From a bacterium (GTDB lineage: Bacteria; Latescibacterota; UBA2968; UBA8231): DNA of 23,152 bases. The position numbers and the translations under genes were made by a program. A model generated the notes under the pieces. It did not search any database. It saw nothing but the letters and a program-made list of their open reading frames with translations, and was not told the origin of the DNA. The stretch covers positions 1 to 23,152 of the forward strand of contig JAQCJA010000013.1 of the NCBI GenBank assembly GCA_027593305.1, written 5' to 3'. Positions 6,546 through 14,364 of this stretch are shown here, piece after piece; within the stretch, counting starts at the first letter, position 1, and each line of letters opens with the position of its first letter.

Positions 6546-7022
6546 ATGCACACGCAAAAGCTCCTCTCGCGCTCAGATCTGTTGTCACGGCGCAGCGAAT
6601 GGCAACAGCAGGGACGGATCCTGGTTTTCACCAACGGCTGCTTCGACGTCCTGCACCGTGGTCACGTGGAGTATCTGCAGCAGGCCCGGAGCCTGGGCGA
6701 CATCCTCGTCGTCGGCCTGAACAGCGATGCCAGTGTACGATCCATCAAGGGACCCGGCCGCCCTGTGGTCGGTGAGGATGACCGCGCGGCCATTCTTTGC
6801 GCACTGCAGGATGTCGATTTCGTCAGCGTCTTCTCCGAACCCAGCGTCGAGACACTCGTCGCCAGTTTGTTACCGGACGTCCTGGTCAAGGGAGGCGACT
6901 ACTGCCTGCAGGACATCGTGGGTCGAGGGATTGTTGAAGCCGCTGGCGGCCGGGTGGCGACGCTCTGTCACATCCCCGGACGTTCCTCGACAGAGTTGGC
7001 CCGTACGCATCCGCCGGCCTGA
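6546..7022 (+). CDS. rfaE2: D-glycero-beta-D-manno-heptose 1-phosphate nucleotidyltransferase
   Basis: This 158-residue cytoplasmic enzyme belongs to the cytidylyltransferase-like superfamily and corresponds to the C-terminal domain of HldE. It would make ADP-heptose from heptose 1-phosphate and ATP for the LPS inner core. The nucleotide-binding signature is TNGCFDVLHRGHVEYL, with the HxGH motif at H37-H40. GLNSDASVRSIKG, RPVVGEDDRAAIL, LVKGGDY and the C-terminal GRSST segment match the family. The frame continues upstream through the tRNA-His, so the start was set at ATG 6546, which gives the normal family N-terminus. No strong ribosome binding site is visible. As a stand-alone transferase it needs a separate kinase (the HldE N-terminal domain or RfaE1), which is not in this window. 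Confidence 0.9.
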   Translation: MHTQKLLSRSDLLSRRSEWQQQGRILVFTNGCFDVLHRGHVEYLQQARSLGDILVVGLNSDASVRSIKGPGRPVVGEDDRAAILCALQDVDFVSVFSEPSVETLVASLLPDVLVKGGDYCLQDIVGRGIVEAAGGRVATLCHIPGRSSTELARTHPPA

Positions 7023-7037
7023 TTGACAACAATCACG

Positions 7038-7066
7038 TTGGCGGCGTTGCCTGCCTTTGTTATACT
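7038..7066 (+). promoter_or_regulatory. Putative promoter of the giant-protein operon
   Basis: TTGGCG (7038-7043), a 17-base spacer and TATACT (7061-7066, 5 of 6 to consensus) precede the giant gene. A separate perfect TTGACA lies at 7023-7028, but its spacing to the -10 (32 bases) is too long to be the -35. Transcription would begin near 7073. This is the only good promoter I see before the three-gene unit that ends at 17471. Confidence 0.5.
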
Positions 7067-7127
7067 TTGGCCCCTCGTCACCTGAAAATCCGTGACTCCC
7101 GATCAACAAAACGAAGCTATCGGATTT

Positions 7128-10100
7128 ATGCCCCTGAGCCCCGCCAGTTCCCACCCGGCCCCTGCACATCCCTGGCTCGGTGTCTGCCTCGGCTTCGGCC
7201 TGTTGGCGCTTTCTGCGGATGTCTCCTCCGGTCAGAGCCTGCAGAACTCGGGACTTGAACTGCCCGGAGTCTTCGCCGGTCAGACCGTCTGGGGTGACTA
7301 CGACGGGGATGGGGATGCCGATCTTGTCCTGATCGGTGAGACCGTGGCGGCAGACGGGGCCTGCCTGCGCAGTGCCCGGATCCTGCGCAACGACGACGGC
7401 CTGCTCGTCGAGGACGTGACGCAGACGGGGCGTCTTGTCGGCGTCTACTTCGGCGACGCCGGCTGGGCCGACTATGACAGTGATGGGGATCTCGATCTGA
7501 CACTGGCCGGCTGGGACGAGGACGGTGCCGAAAGCCTGCGACTCTATCTGAATGAGCCCGGCAATGACGCCGGCAGTCAGCTGTTGTCGCGCGACACCGA
7601 GCAGACGGACAGCACCCGAGCGGATGTCCTTCTGGGTGTGCGTTATGCCGATCTGGCCTGGGGTGACGTCGACCGTGATGGCGACCTCGATCTGGTCGTC
7701 TCCGGCATGGACGCCAACGGCTCTTCGGCGACCCGGCTGTACACCAATGATCGCGGCCGCTTCCACGTCGATGAACTGAACAGCGACGTCCTGCTGAACG
7801 TGCACAATGGCGAGTTGGCCTGGGCCGATTACGACAACGACGGGGACCTCGATCTGGCGCTGGCCGGCGAGAATGTCCACGCCGAGGGGGGCATTCGCCG
7901 GGTCACCGAGTTCTACAGCAACGAGCCCACAGGCGCTCTGACGCTCAATGCAGGCCTGACGTCGGCCACGGCCGTCAGCGGCGGCTCGCTGGCGTGGGGT
8001 GACTACGACAACGACGGCAATGCCGACCTGGCCCAGTCCGGCCGCACAGAGGCCTGGGATAGCGTTCTGCAACTGTATCTGAATCGTCCCGCCGGCACCC
8101 TGACCCGCGATCCCGGATTTGCCCTCAACGCTTTTCTGCGTGTCGATGGCGACCTGGACTGGATCGACTACGACAATGATGGCGATCTCGACCTGGCCGC
8201 CTCGGGCCGAACGATCCTGTCGACTCGACGTGCCTTTATCTTTGAGAACCGCGACGGTGCCGTGTCCGCCGTCTCAGCAGAGTCCAGCGTCGAGGGCCTC
8301 GCCGGTGGCAGCAGTGTGTGGGGAGATTACGACGGCGATGGTCGCGCTGATCTGCTGTTGACGGGTATCGGCGCGGACGGCACTCGCCAGACGACGTTGT
8401 ACACCAACAGTATCAGCACAGCCAATCGCGCTCCCGAGGCGCCGGTGAGCCTCAATCCCGTCACTGTGACGAGTCGGCGCGTCCTCTTCAGTTGGCCCGC
8501 AGCCGAAGATCTGGAATCTCCCGTATTGACCTATAATCTGCGCCTCGGCTCGGAGCCCGGTGCCGGTGACATTCTGTCGGCTGTCACGCCTCTGGGCAAC
8601 GGCAACGCAGGCTACAAGACGAGTTACATCCTCGACCGGGCGCTGGCGCCTGACACCTATTACTGGAGTGTTCAGGCCGTCGATGGCGCCCTCGCCCACT
8701 CGGCCTTCGCCACGGAGGACCAGTTCGCCGTGGGGCAGTTTGTCTCGTCAGATCAGAGCTTGCGCGGCATGACGAGCTCAGCCATGGCCTGGGGGGATGC
8801 CGACGGCGATGGGGATGCCGATCTCGTCCTCATGGGCACCAACCGCAGCGGCGAGGCGCAGACGCTGGCCTACATCAACAAGTCGGGCCAGCTCACCCTG
8901 GATGCGGGTGCCAGGTTGACGGCTCTGACCGAAGGTGACGTCGCCTGGGCCGACTACGACAACGATGGTGATCTCGACCTGTTCTCCTCCGGCCGCATCG
9001 CCGAGGGCAATCGGGCCAATGCTCTGTACCAGGTGTCGGTCGCCACCGATGACTCCCTCGTTTTTGCGCCGGTCCTGCGCTTCCGACCCGATCTCGACGC
9101 ATCCGCCGTTGCCTGGGGTGACGTCGATCTCGACGGTGACCTCGATCTGGTGTATGGCGGCCAAAGCGCTGATGTCGACGGCGGCGTGCAGCTCTCCTAC
9201 ACACGAATCTGGACAAACGACGGTGCCGGCAGCTTCGGCGAGCGCGATGATGGCCTGGAAGGTCTGAACAATGGTGACATCGCCCTGGGTGACACCGACG
9301 GCGACGGCGATCTCGATCTTGTCCAATCCGGTGTCAGTTCCACCGGTGTTCGTCGCACCGATCTGTATCGAAATGACCTCGGAGCTGGTCTGACACGTAC
9401 CGCCGTTGGCCTCGAGGGCCTTGAGTCGAGTGACCTGGCTCTGGGTGACTACGACCGCGATGGTGATCTCGACCTCGTTTCGTCGGGGATCACCGCTGCC
9501 AACGACAATGTCACGAACCTGCTCGACAACAGCGGCACTGGCACATTCTCGGCGGCCGAAGTGTCGCTGCCGGGGATTCGTGGTGGTGATCTGGTCTGGG
9601 CCGACTACGACAACGATCAGGATCTTGATCTGATCATTGCCGGCAACGATGGGGCCACCGCGATCCTGCAGATCTGGGAAAACACGATCGGTCAGGCGGC
9701 GCCCAGCGCACTTTTCGAGCGGGTCATCGTGCCAATCCTCTCCGGCGTCGACTTCAGCGCCGTCGCCATGGCCGACGCCGACGGTGATGGCGACCTTGAT
9801 CTCATTTCCTCCGGCCGCTCTCTGGCACAGTCGCCGACGACGGTCGTCAACGACAACCTGACAGCACAGCAGGCCAATGGCAATGTTGCACCCCGGCCTC
9901 CTGCGGGTCTGGCCGCGGCAGATTCTGCCGGCGTCGTGCTCTTCAGCTGGCTCGCCGGCTCCGACGACGGCAATCCACCGACGCCGAGCCTGACCTACAA
10001 CCTGCGCATGGGTAGCGAACCGGGAAGCCACGATATCGTTTCCGGCCGCAACCCGCTGGCTCGAGGCAACGCCGGTCATGGCCTGGGATTGCGCATCAAC

Positions 10101-12836
10101 GGCCTGTTGAGTGGCACCTATTTCTGGTCGGTGCAGACCATCGACGCGGGCCTGTCCGGGTCGGCTTTCGCCGGTGAGCAGACGTTCATCATCGATACCG
10201 TTCCCCCCGTGGTCACGAACCTGGCACTCAACCGTACTGCCGTCGGCCTGGGTCAAACGGTGAGCCTCGCTCTGGAAATCAGCGATGCCCATGCGGGCGT
10301 CGATCCAACGGTGGCACCGACGGTGACGGCGACGATCGATGGCGAGGTCCTTGCCTTCTCCGCCCTGCAATTCACCGGCAGTACGTGGAATGGTGAGTTG
10401 GCCATCACGCCAGCGACCCCTTCCGGTGCGGCAACGATCTCCGTCCGTGGTGCTGTCGACGGCAAGGGCAACATCCTGGCTCCCTTCGATGCGCCGGGCG
10501 CTTTTGCGGTCGATGCTGTGCGGCCTTCGATCATTTCCCGGTCTCCCGCGGCAGACGAGACGGATGTCGCTGCCGGTTCTGCGGCGACCATCATCATCGA
10601 CTTTTCCGAAGCCCTCGACGAAGCGACCGTGGTTGACGCCAGCTTCACCTTGCGCCAGGGCAGCACGCTGTCAGAAGTGCGCGCTGTCTACGATGGCACT
10701 GCACAGGCGGTGATCGTCACCCCGGTTGCCGGACTGGCTCCCGGATCCGAGTACGCCCTGGAAGTCTCCTCCGCGATCGCCGACCTGGCGGGCAACCGTG
10801 CGGAGGATGCCGAGACCTGGATCTTCCGGACACGCGTGCCGCAGTTGGTCGCCACCTCCCCGGCAGATGGCAGTACTCAGACCCTGGTCGGCAACAGCCG
10901 CATCGAGGCAGGCTTTGATACAGCGATCCTCACCGCCGCCCTGCAGGTGTCCGGTGCCGTCGAGATCTCCCGGGAGGGGCAACGCGTCGAACTGCGGGAT
11001 GCACCGATCTTTGATGAGGCGACGGGGACGCTTCGATTCGAGCCGGCCGAGGGCCTGCGCCCCGGATCGCGCTACGAAGTAACCCTCAGCGGACTGCTCG
11101 GTGGTCCCCTGAGGGCGACCTCCGGTGGCGGCGCCTACCGCTGGCAATTCGAGACGGCTGTGCCGCAGGTGATCTCCGTCTCGCCGGCGGACCTGGATTC
11201 GACCGTCGCCGTGAAGGACCCCACGTTTGTCATGCGTTTCGATGGGCGTCTGGACGGTCCGGCGCTGGCAGCGACGGGGGCTCTGCGGCTGTTCGCTGAA
11301 GGGATCGAGGAGCCCTTGTCCCCCGCAGTCTATGACGAAGCAGCCGGCACCTTGAGTGTGGTCCCTGCCAACGGGCTGCGATCCGGCACCGCCTACCGTG
11401 TACAGCTTGCCGCAGACGTTCGCGGACCGTTGGCAGATGAGGGTCTGGTGTGGGGCTTCAGCACGCAGGTCCCCCGGGTTGTGGCAACGGATCCGGCAGA
11501 CGGTGCCACGATCATGGCCGGAACACGTCGCCTGCAGGTTGAGTTCTCCAGCGCCGTCGATGTGGATCAATTGCTGCCCCGAAACTTCCGCCTGAGCCAG
11601 GCTGGCCGTCTCGTATCGTTGCCGGCCAGTGAATTCATCTATGATGCCAGCACCTTTACTGCCAGCCTGCCCCCTGTCGAGTTGATATCGGGAAGTGAGT
11701 ATCGACTTGCCGTCCTGTCCCGTGTAGGTGGTCCGCGGGCAAAGGCCGGCGATCTCGAGGTCTCCTTCACAACCGCGATCCCCGCCGTCGTAGGCACGCT
11801 GCCGGCGGACGGTGACGAGGGCATTTCCACCGGGCAGGCGACCTTGCAGGCCACCTTCTCCGGTCCCATTGCCCGCCGGGACGGAGCCGGTTTCTCGCTG
11901 CGGGCCCGCAGCCTGACCGATGTGCAGGCCAATGGTGACGAAGTCGCCTTCCAGATTGTCTCCGTAACCGGCTTCGGCACAGACTCGAGTCTGACGGTGG
12001 TCAACTTCGCCGCAGAAGGCGGGTTGCGGGACTTCACCGAATACGAGGCGACCATCGACGCCCGCGTCTTTGGCAATCTCGGCGAGGAGGAATTCACCTG
12101 GCGCTTCAGTACCGCTGCCCGCCTCGCCGATGCCGCCGCCGGTGGTACGTTGACGAACGCCGATCGTGCTGTTGAACTCTACCTGCCCCCGAATGCCCTG
12201 ACGGCAAGCGCCACGGAGATTCGCATCGCGCCCCTTCTGGCCGCGTCTGGCAAGCCCGCTTCCCTGGCACAGAGCGGCGCCCGTATCGGTCGCGCTTTCA
12301 GCATCGATGCCGGTGACGCCGCATTGCGCAAGCCGGCGACTCTCGCCCTGAGGTACACGGACGCGGAACTTGGCAGTGCCGATCCCGCGCGCCTCGGTAT
12401 TTTCACCCTTGAGGGCGGCACCTGGCGTCGTATCGGTGGCACCGCCCAACCGAGCGAAAAGGTTGTGCGAACGACGGTGGATCATTTTGGCGTCTTCGCC
12501 CTCATCGAAGATCTGTCTGCCGCAGTCGGCGGCATCGGACTGACGGCCGTCGACTGCCAGCCGCGTGCCTTCACGCCCGTTGGCGGCGCCTTGCGCGATG
12601 CAACGGACATCTCCTTCGAGTTGTCCGGCGCCGCAGATGTCACCATCCGCGTCTACAACGCCGCCGGGCGCCTTGAGCGCCTCGTCGCCAGCGACATGCC
12701 GATGGCGCCAGGCCGCAACTCGCTGTCCTGGGATGGCCGCAACGATGACAGGGACCCGGTCGCCTCCGGCCTTTATATCGTCGTTGTCAGCGCCGGTGGC
12801 GCGCAGAGCGAAAAAATCGTGGCGGTGGTGAGGTAA
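7128..12836 (+). CDS. Giant secreted multidomain protein: two VCBS propellers, Fn3, Big_5 repeats, FlgD-like C-terminus
   Basis: Using ATG 7128 it has 1,902 residues; a GTG at 7092 would add 12, including D and E, which suits a signal peptide less well. A hydrophobic segment (about residues 16-30) precedes SSGQS, a possible cleavage region, but the n-region has no Lys or Arg. Seven calcium-type DxDGDxD motifs fall at 59-65, 117-123, 182-188, 236-242, 294-300, 349-355 and 402-408, which suggests a seven-bladed FG-GAP/VCBS propeller. An Fn3-like domain (435-536) follows. The pattern then repeats: seven motifs at 559-565, 611-617, 667-673, 724-730, 776-782, 828-834 and 885-891, and a second Fn3 (921-1022). 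Next come an Ig-like segment, five Big_5/SbsA-type domains (about 1133-1662), a ZU5-like domain (about 1668-1793) and a C-terminal FlgD-like Ig domain (about 1824-1902) with IRVYNAAGRLERLV and SGLYIVVVS. Such C-terminal domains accompany type IX-like sorting in FCB bacteria. It is probably surface-located; the ligand is unknown. Confidence 0.88.
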   Translation: MPLSPASSHPAPAHPWLGVCLGFGLLALSADVSSGQSLQNSGLELPGVFAGQTVWGDYDGDGDADLVLIGETVAADGACLRSARILRNDDGLLVEDVTQTGRLVGVYFGDAGWADYDSDGDLDLTLAGWDEDGAESLRLYLNEPGNDAGSQLLSRDTEQTDSTRADVLLGVRYADLAWGDVDRDGDLDLVVSGMDANGSSATRLYTNDRGRFHVDELNSDVLLNVHNGELAWADYDNDGDLDLALAGENVHAEGGIRRVTEFYSNEPTGALTLNAGLTSATAVSGGSLAWGDYDNDGNADLAQSGRTEAWDSVLQLYLNRPAGTLTRDPGFALNAFLRVDGDLDWIDYDNDGDLDLAASGRTILSTRRAFIFENRDGAVSAVSAESSVEGLAGGSSVWGDYDGDGRADLLLTGIGADGTRQTTLYTNSISTANRAPEAPVSLNPVTVTSRRVLFSWPAAEDLESPVLTYNLRLGSEPGAGDILSAVTPLGNGNAGYKTSYILDRALAPDTYYWSVQAVDGALAHSAFATEDQFAVGQFVSSDQSLRGMTSSAMAWGDADGDGDADLVLMGTNRSGEAQTLAYINKSGQLTLDAGARLTALTEGDVAWADYDNDGDLDLFSSGRIAEGNRANALYQVSVATDDSLVFAPVLRFRPDLDASAVAWGDVDLDGDLDLVYGGQSADVDGGVQLSYTRIWTNDGAGSFGERDDGLEGLNNGDIALGDTDGDGDLDLVQSGVSSTGVRRTDLYRNDLGAGLTRTAVGLEGLESSDLALGDYDRDGDLDLVSSGITAANDNVTNLLDNSGTGTFSAAEVSLPGIRGGDLVWADYDNDQDLDLIIAGNDGATAILQIWENTIGQAAPSALFERVIVPILSGVDFSAVAMADADGDGDLDLISSGRSLAQSPTTVVNDNLTAQQANGNVAPRPPAGLAAADSAGVVLFSWLAGSDDGNPPTPSLTYNLRMGSEPGSHDIVSGRNPLARGNAGHGLGLRINGLLSGTYFWSVQTIDAGLSGSAFAGEQTFIIDTVPPVVTNLALNRTAVGLGQTVSLALEISDAHAGVDPTVAPTVTATIDGEVLAFSALQFTGSTWNGELAITPATPSGAATISVRGAVDGKGNILAPFDAPGAFAVDAVRPSIISRSPAADETDVAAGSAATIIIDFSEALDEATVVDASFTLRQGSTLSEVRAVYDGTAQAVIVTPVAGLAPGSEYALEVSSAIADLAGNRAEDAETWIFRTRVPQLVATSPADGSTQTLVGNSRIEAGFDTAILTAALQVSGAVEISREGQRVELRDAPIFDEATGTLRFEPAEGLRPGSRYEVTLSGLLGGPLRATSGGGAYRWQFETAVPQVISVSPADLDSTVAVKDPTFVMRFDGRLDGPALAATGALRLFAEGIEEPLSPAVYDEAAGTLSVVPANGLRSGTAYRVQLAADVRGPLADEGLVWGFSTQVPRVVATDPADGATIMAGTRRLQVEFSSAVDVDQLLPRNFRLSQAGRLVSLPASEFIYDASTFTASLPPVELISGSEYRLAVLSRVGGPRAKAGDLEVSFTTAIPAVVGTLPADGDEGISTGQATLQATFSGPIARRDGAGFSLRARSLTDVQANGDEVAFQIVSVTGFGTDSSLTVVNFAAEGGLRDFTEYEATIDARVFGNLGEEEFTWRFSTAARLADAAAGGTLTNADRAVELYLPPNALTASATEIRIAPLLAASGKPASLAQSGARIGRAFSIDAGDAALRKPATLALRYTDAELGSADPARLGIFTLEGGTWRRIGGTAQPSEKVVRTTVDHFGVFALIEDLSAAVGGIGLTAVDCQPRAFTPVGGALRDATDISFELSGAADVTIRVYNAAGRLERLVASDMPMAPGRNSLSWDGRNDDRDPVASGLYIVVVSAGGAQSEKIVAVVR
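7239..10199 (+). repeat. Internal duplication: two propeller-plus-Fn3 modules
   Basis: Codons for about residues 38-536 (bases 7239-8735) and 537-1024 (bases 8736-10199) of the giant protein share the same order: seven DxDGDxD blades, then an Fn3 domain. The two Fn3 copies share near-identical phrases (LTYNLRLGSEPG versus LTYNLRMGSEPG; YYWSVQAVDG versus YFWSVQTIDA). This indicates duplication of a module of about 490 residues, with short DNA repeats such as GACTACGACAACGATGG recurring within the blades. Confidence 0.8.
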
Positions 12837-12837
12837 C

Positions 12838-14364
12838 ATGGAGGCACGCCGGAAAACACTGCGGATCCTGCGCATGGTGGCCCTGATCGGCGCCCTGCCG
12901 TCGGCGGGATGGTCACAGTTCATCAACGTCACCGACGTTGCAGGTGTGGCCAATGCCGGGCAATTCAGCACGAACGTGGCTTTGGGTGACTACGACGGCG
13001 ACGGAGATGTCGATCTCTACGTGACCAACTGGGGTACGGCGCAGCAGGTTCCGCCAAACCGGCTCTATCGGAACGACACTACGGCAGGGGCCCTGACCAT
13101 GGTCGACGTCGCGCCGGGTATGGGTGTCGACAACGATCGCAACAGCGTCGCCGCCGCCTGGGCCGATTACAACAACGATGGCGATCTCGACCTCTACGTG
13201 GCCGATTTTTCCGAGCAGGACTTCCTCTATCAGGGGGATGGGGGCCAGTCCTTCACCGAGGTCGGACGTGCCCTTGGGATGGTCAACCTCATCAAGCAAG
13301 GCAGCGTCTTCGCCATCGGCTGGGGCGACTACGACAACGACGGCTTTCTCGACATATATCTGGGCAAGTTCTACCACGACAATGAACTCTACCACAACAA
13401 TGCGGGTCGCCTCGAACCTGTTTTCGATCTGGGTGTTGGTGACAAGCGCGACACGAACGGCCTCACCTGGGTCGACTACGACAACGACGGGGATCTTGAT
13501 CTCTACGTAATCAACCGCGAGCAGGAGAATGGCCTGTTCCGCAATGATCTGAACGCGGCGCAGGGCCTGTTTACCGAGGTCGCCTGTGCCCTGTCGCTGG
13601 CCGACACCGAAATCGGCCAATCCGGTGCCTGGTCCGACTATGACAACGACGGCGACCTTGATCTGTACGTGGCCAATGTTGGCGCCAATGCCCTCTACCG
13701 GAATGATGGTGCCGACACCTTCGTCAATGTCGCAGACGCCGCTGAGGTCGCCCTGCCAAGTTCCGGGTGGCTGTCGGCAATGGCTGTCTGGGCCGACGCC
13801 AACGGCGACGGCTATCAGGATCTCTACCTGGCAAATGGCGCCGATCGTCAGCAGCAGTCCGATGTGTTCGTTACCGGGGCAGCCAGTGGCATCTTCGCTG
13901 ATTCCACGGGCAACGCGGGTCTGTCGACAGCGGTTTCGGCGCACCTGGCAGTGGCCTTTGCTGATATCGACACCAATGGCACGCCGGACTTGTACGTCAC
14001 GGACGGCTGGGGCCTGGGCAACCGCATGTATCAGAATACTTCGGACCCATCCCGCTTCCTGCGCGTCGTCGTACGTGGCAAGGGACCCGATGCGGGTGGC
14101 GCCAATCTCTACGGCTACGGCGCCCGGGTGCACTTGATCGACGCCGTGTCGAACGACACCATCGCCTTCCAGCAGGTATTGCCGCCGACATCGGTGCCGC
14201 GCACGGTCACATCCGAGAATGGCATAACGGCCGGTGGCTCCGAGGTCATCTTTGGCGCCCCCGTCGGTCCGTACAATGTCTCGGTGAAGTTCCCTGGAAA
14301 TGCGCAGTCCGGTATTGGCCCCAACGTGCGCGGCGGCGATGTCGTCGTGATCGACGAACCATGA
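12838..14364 (+). CDS. Secreted VCBS/FG-GAP propeller protein with ASPIC/UnbV-like tail
   Basis: This 508-residue protein begins one base after the stop of the giant gene; GAGG at 12830-12833 is a close ribosome binding site. The signal peptide has a basic n-region (MEARRKTLRILR), a hydrophobic core and PSAGWS before Q27. Seven calcium-type motifs at residues 53-59, 112-118, 166-172, 215-221, 269-275, 320-328 and 376-384 predict a single seven-bladed propeller; the last two are degenerate. Residues about 405-505 (FLRVVVRGKG, YGYGARVHLID, EVIFGAPVGPYNVSVKFPG) resemble the ASPIC/UnbV domain often found after such propellers, as in CRTAC-type proteins. Unlike the giant protein it has no FlgD-like C-terminal domain, so it may be released or bound by a partner. 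Its stop overlaps the next start (ATGA), implying coupled translation. Confidence 0.9.
   Translation: MEARRKTLRILRMVALIGALPSAGWSQFINVTDVAGVANAGQFSTNVALGDYDGDGDVDLYVTNWGTAQQVPPNRLYRNDTTAGALTMVDVAPGMGVDNDRNSVAAAWADYNNDGDLDLYVADFSEQDFLYQGDGGQSFTEVGRALGMVNLIKQGSVFAIGWGDYDNDGFLDIYLGKFYHDNELYHNNAGRLEPVFDLGVGDKRDTNGLTWVDYDNDGDLDLYVINREQENGLFRNDLNAAQGLFTEVACALSLADTEIGQSGAWSDYDNDGDLDLYVANVGANALYRNDGADTFVNVADAAEVALPSSGWLSAMAVWADANGDGYQDLYLANGADRQQQSDVFVTGAASGIFADSTGNAGLSTAVSAHLAVAFADIDTNGTPDLYVTDGWGLGNRMYQNTSDPSRFLRVVVRGKGPDAGGANLYGYGARVHLIDAVSNDTIAFQQVLPPTSVPRTVTSENGITAGGSEVIFGAPVGPYNVSVKFPGNAQSGIGPNVRGGDVVVIDEP

Noticed and set aside
7023..7066. TTGACA at 7023 as -35 partner of TATACT at 7061
   Set aside because: The 32-base spacer is far too long; TTGGCG at 7038 with a 17-base spacer is better.
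7239..10199. Recurrent short DNA repeats (GACTACGACAACGATGG-like), considered as a CRISPR or other repeat array
   Set aside because: They are in frame, degenerate and encode DxDGDxD propeller motifs at blade-length spacing, so they are coding repeats.
10671..12971. A 766-codon open frame on the minus strand, and similar long minus-strand frames at 6870-8072, 8778-10370, 12913-14133 and 15732-17498
   Set aside because: They lie opposite well-supported repeat-protein genes in high-GC DNA, their translations have no recognisable domains or signal peptides, and they arise from the repeated Asp-rich codons.
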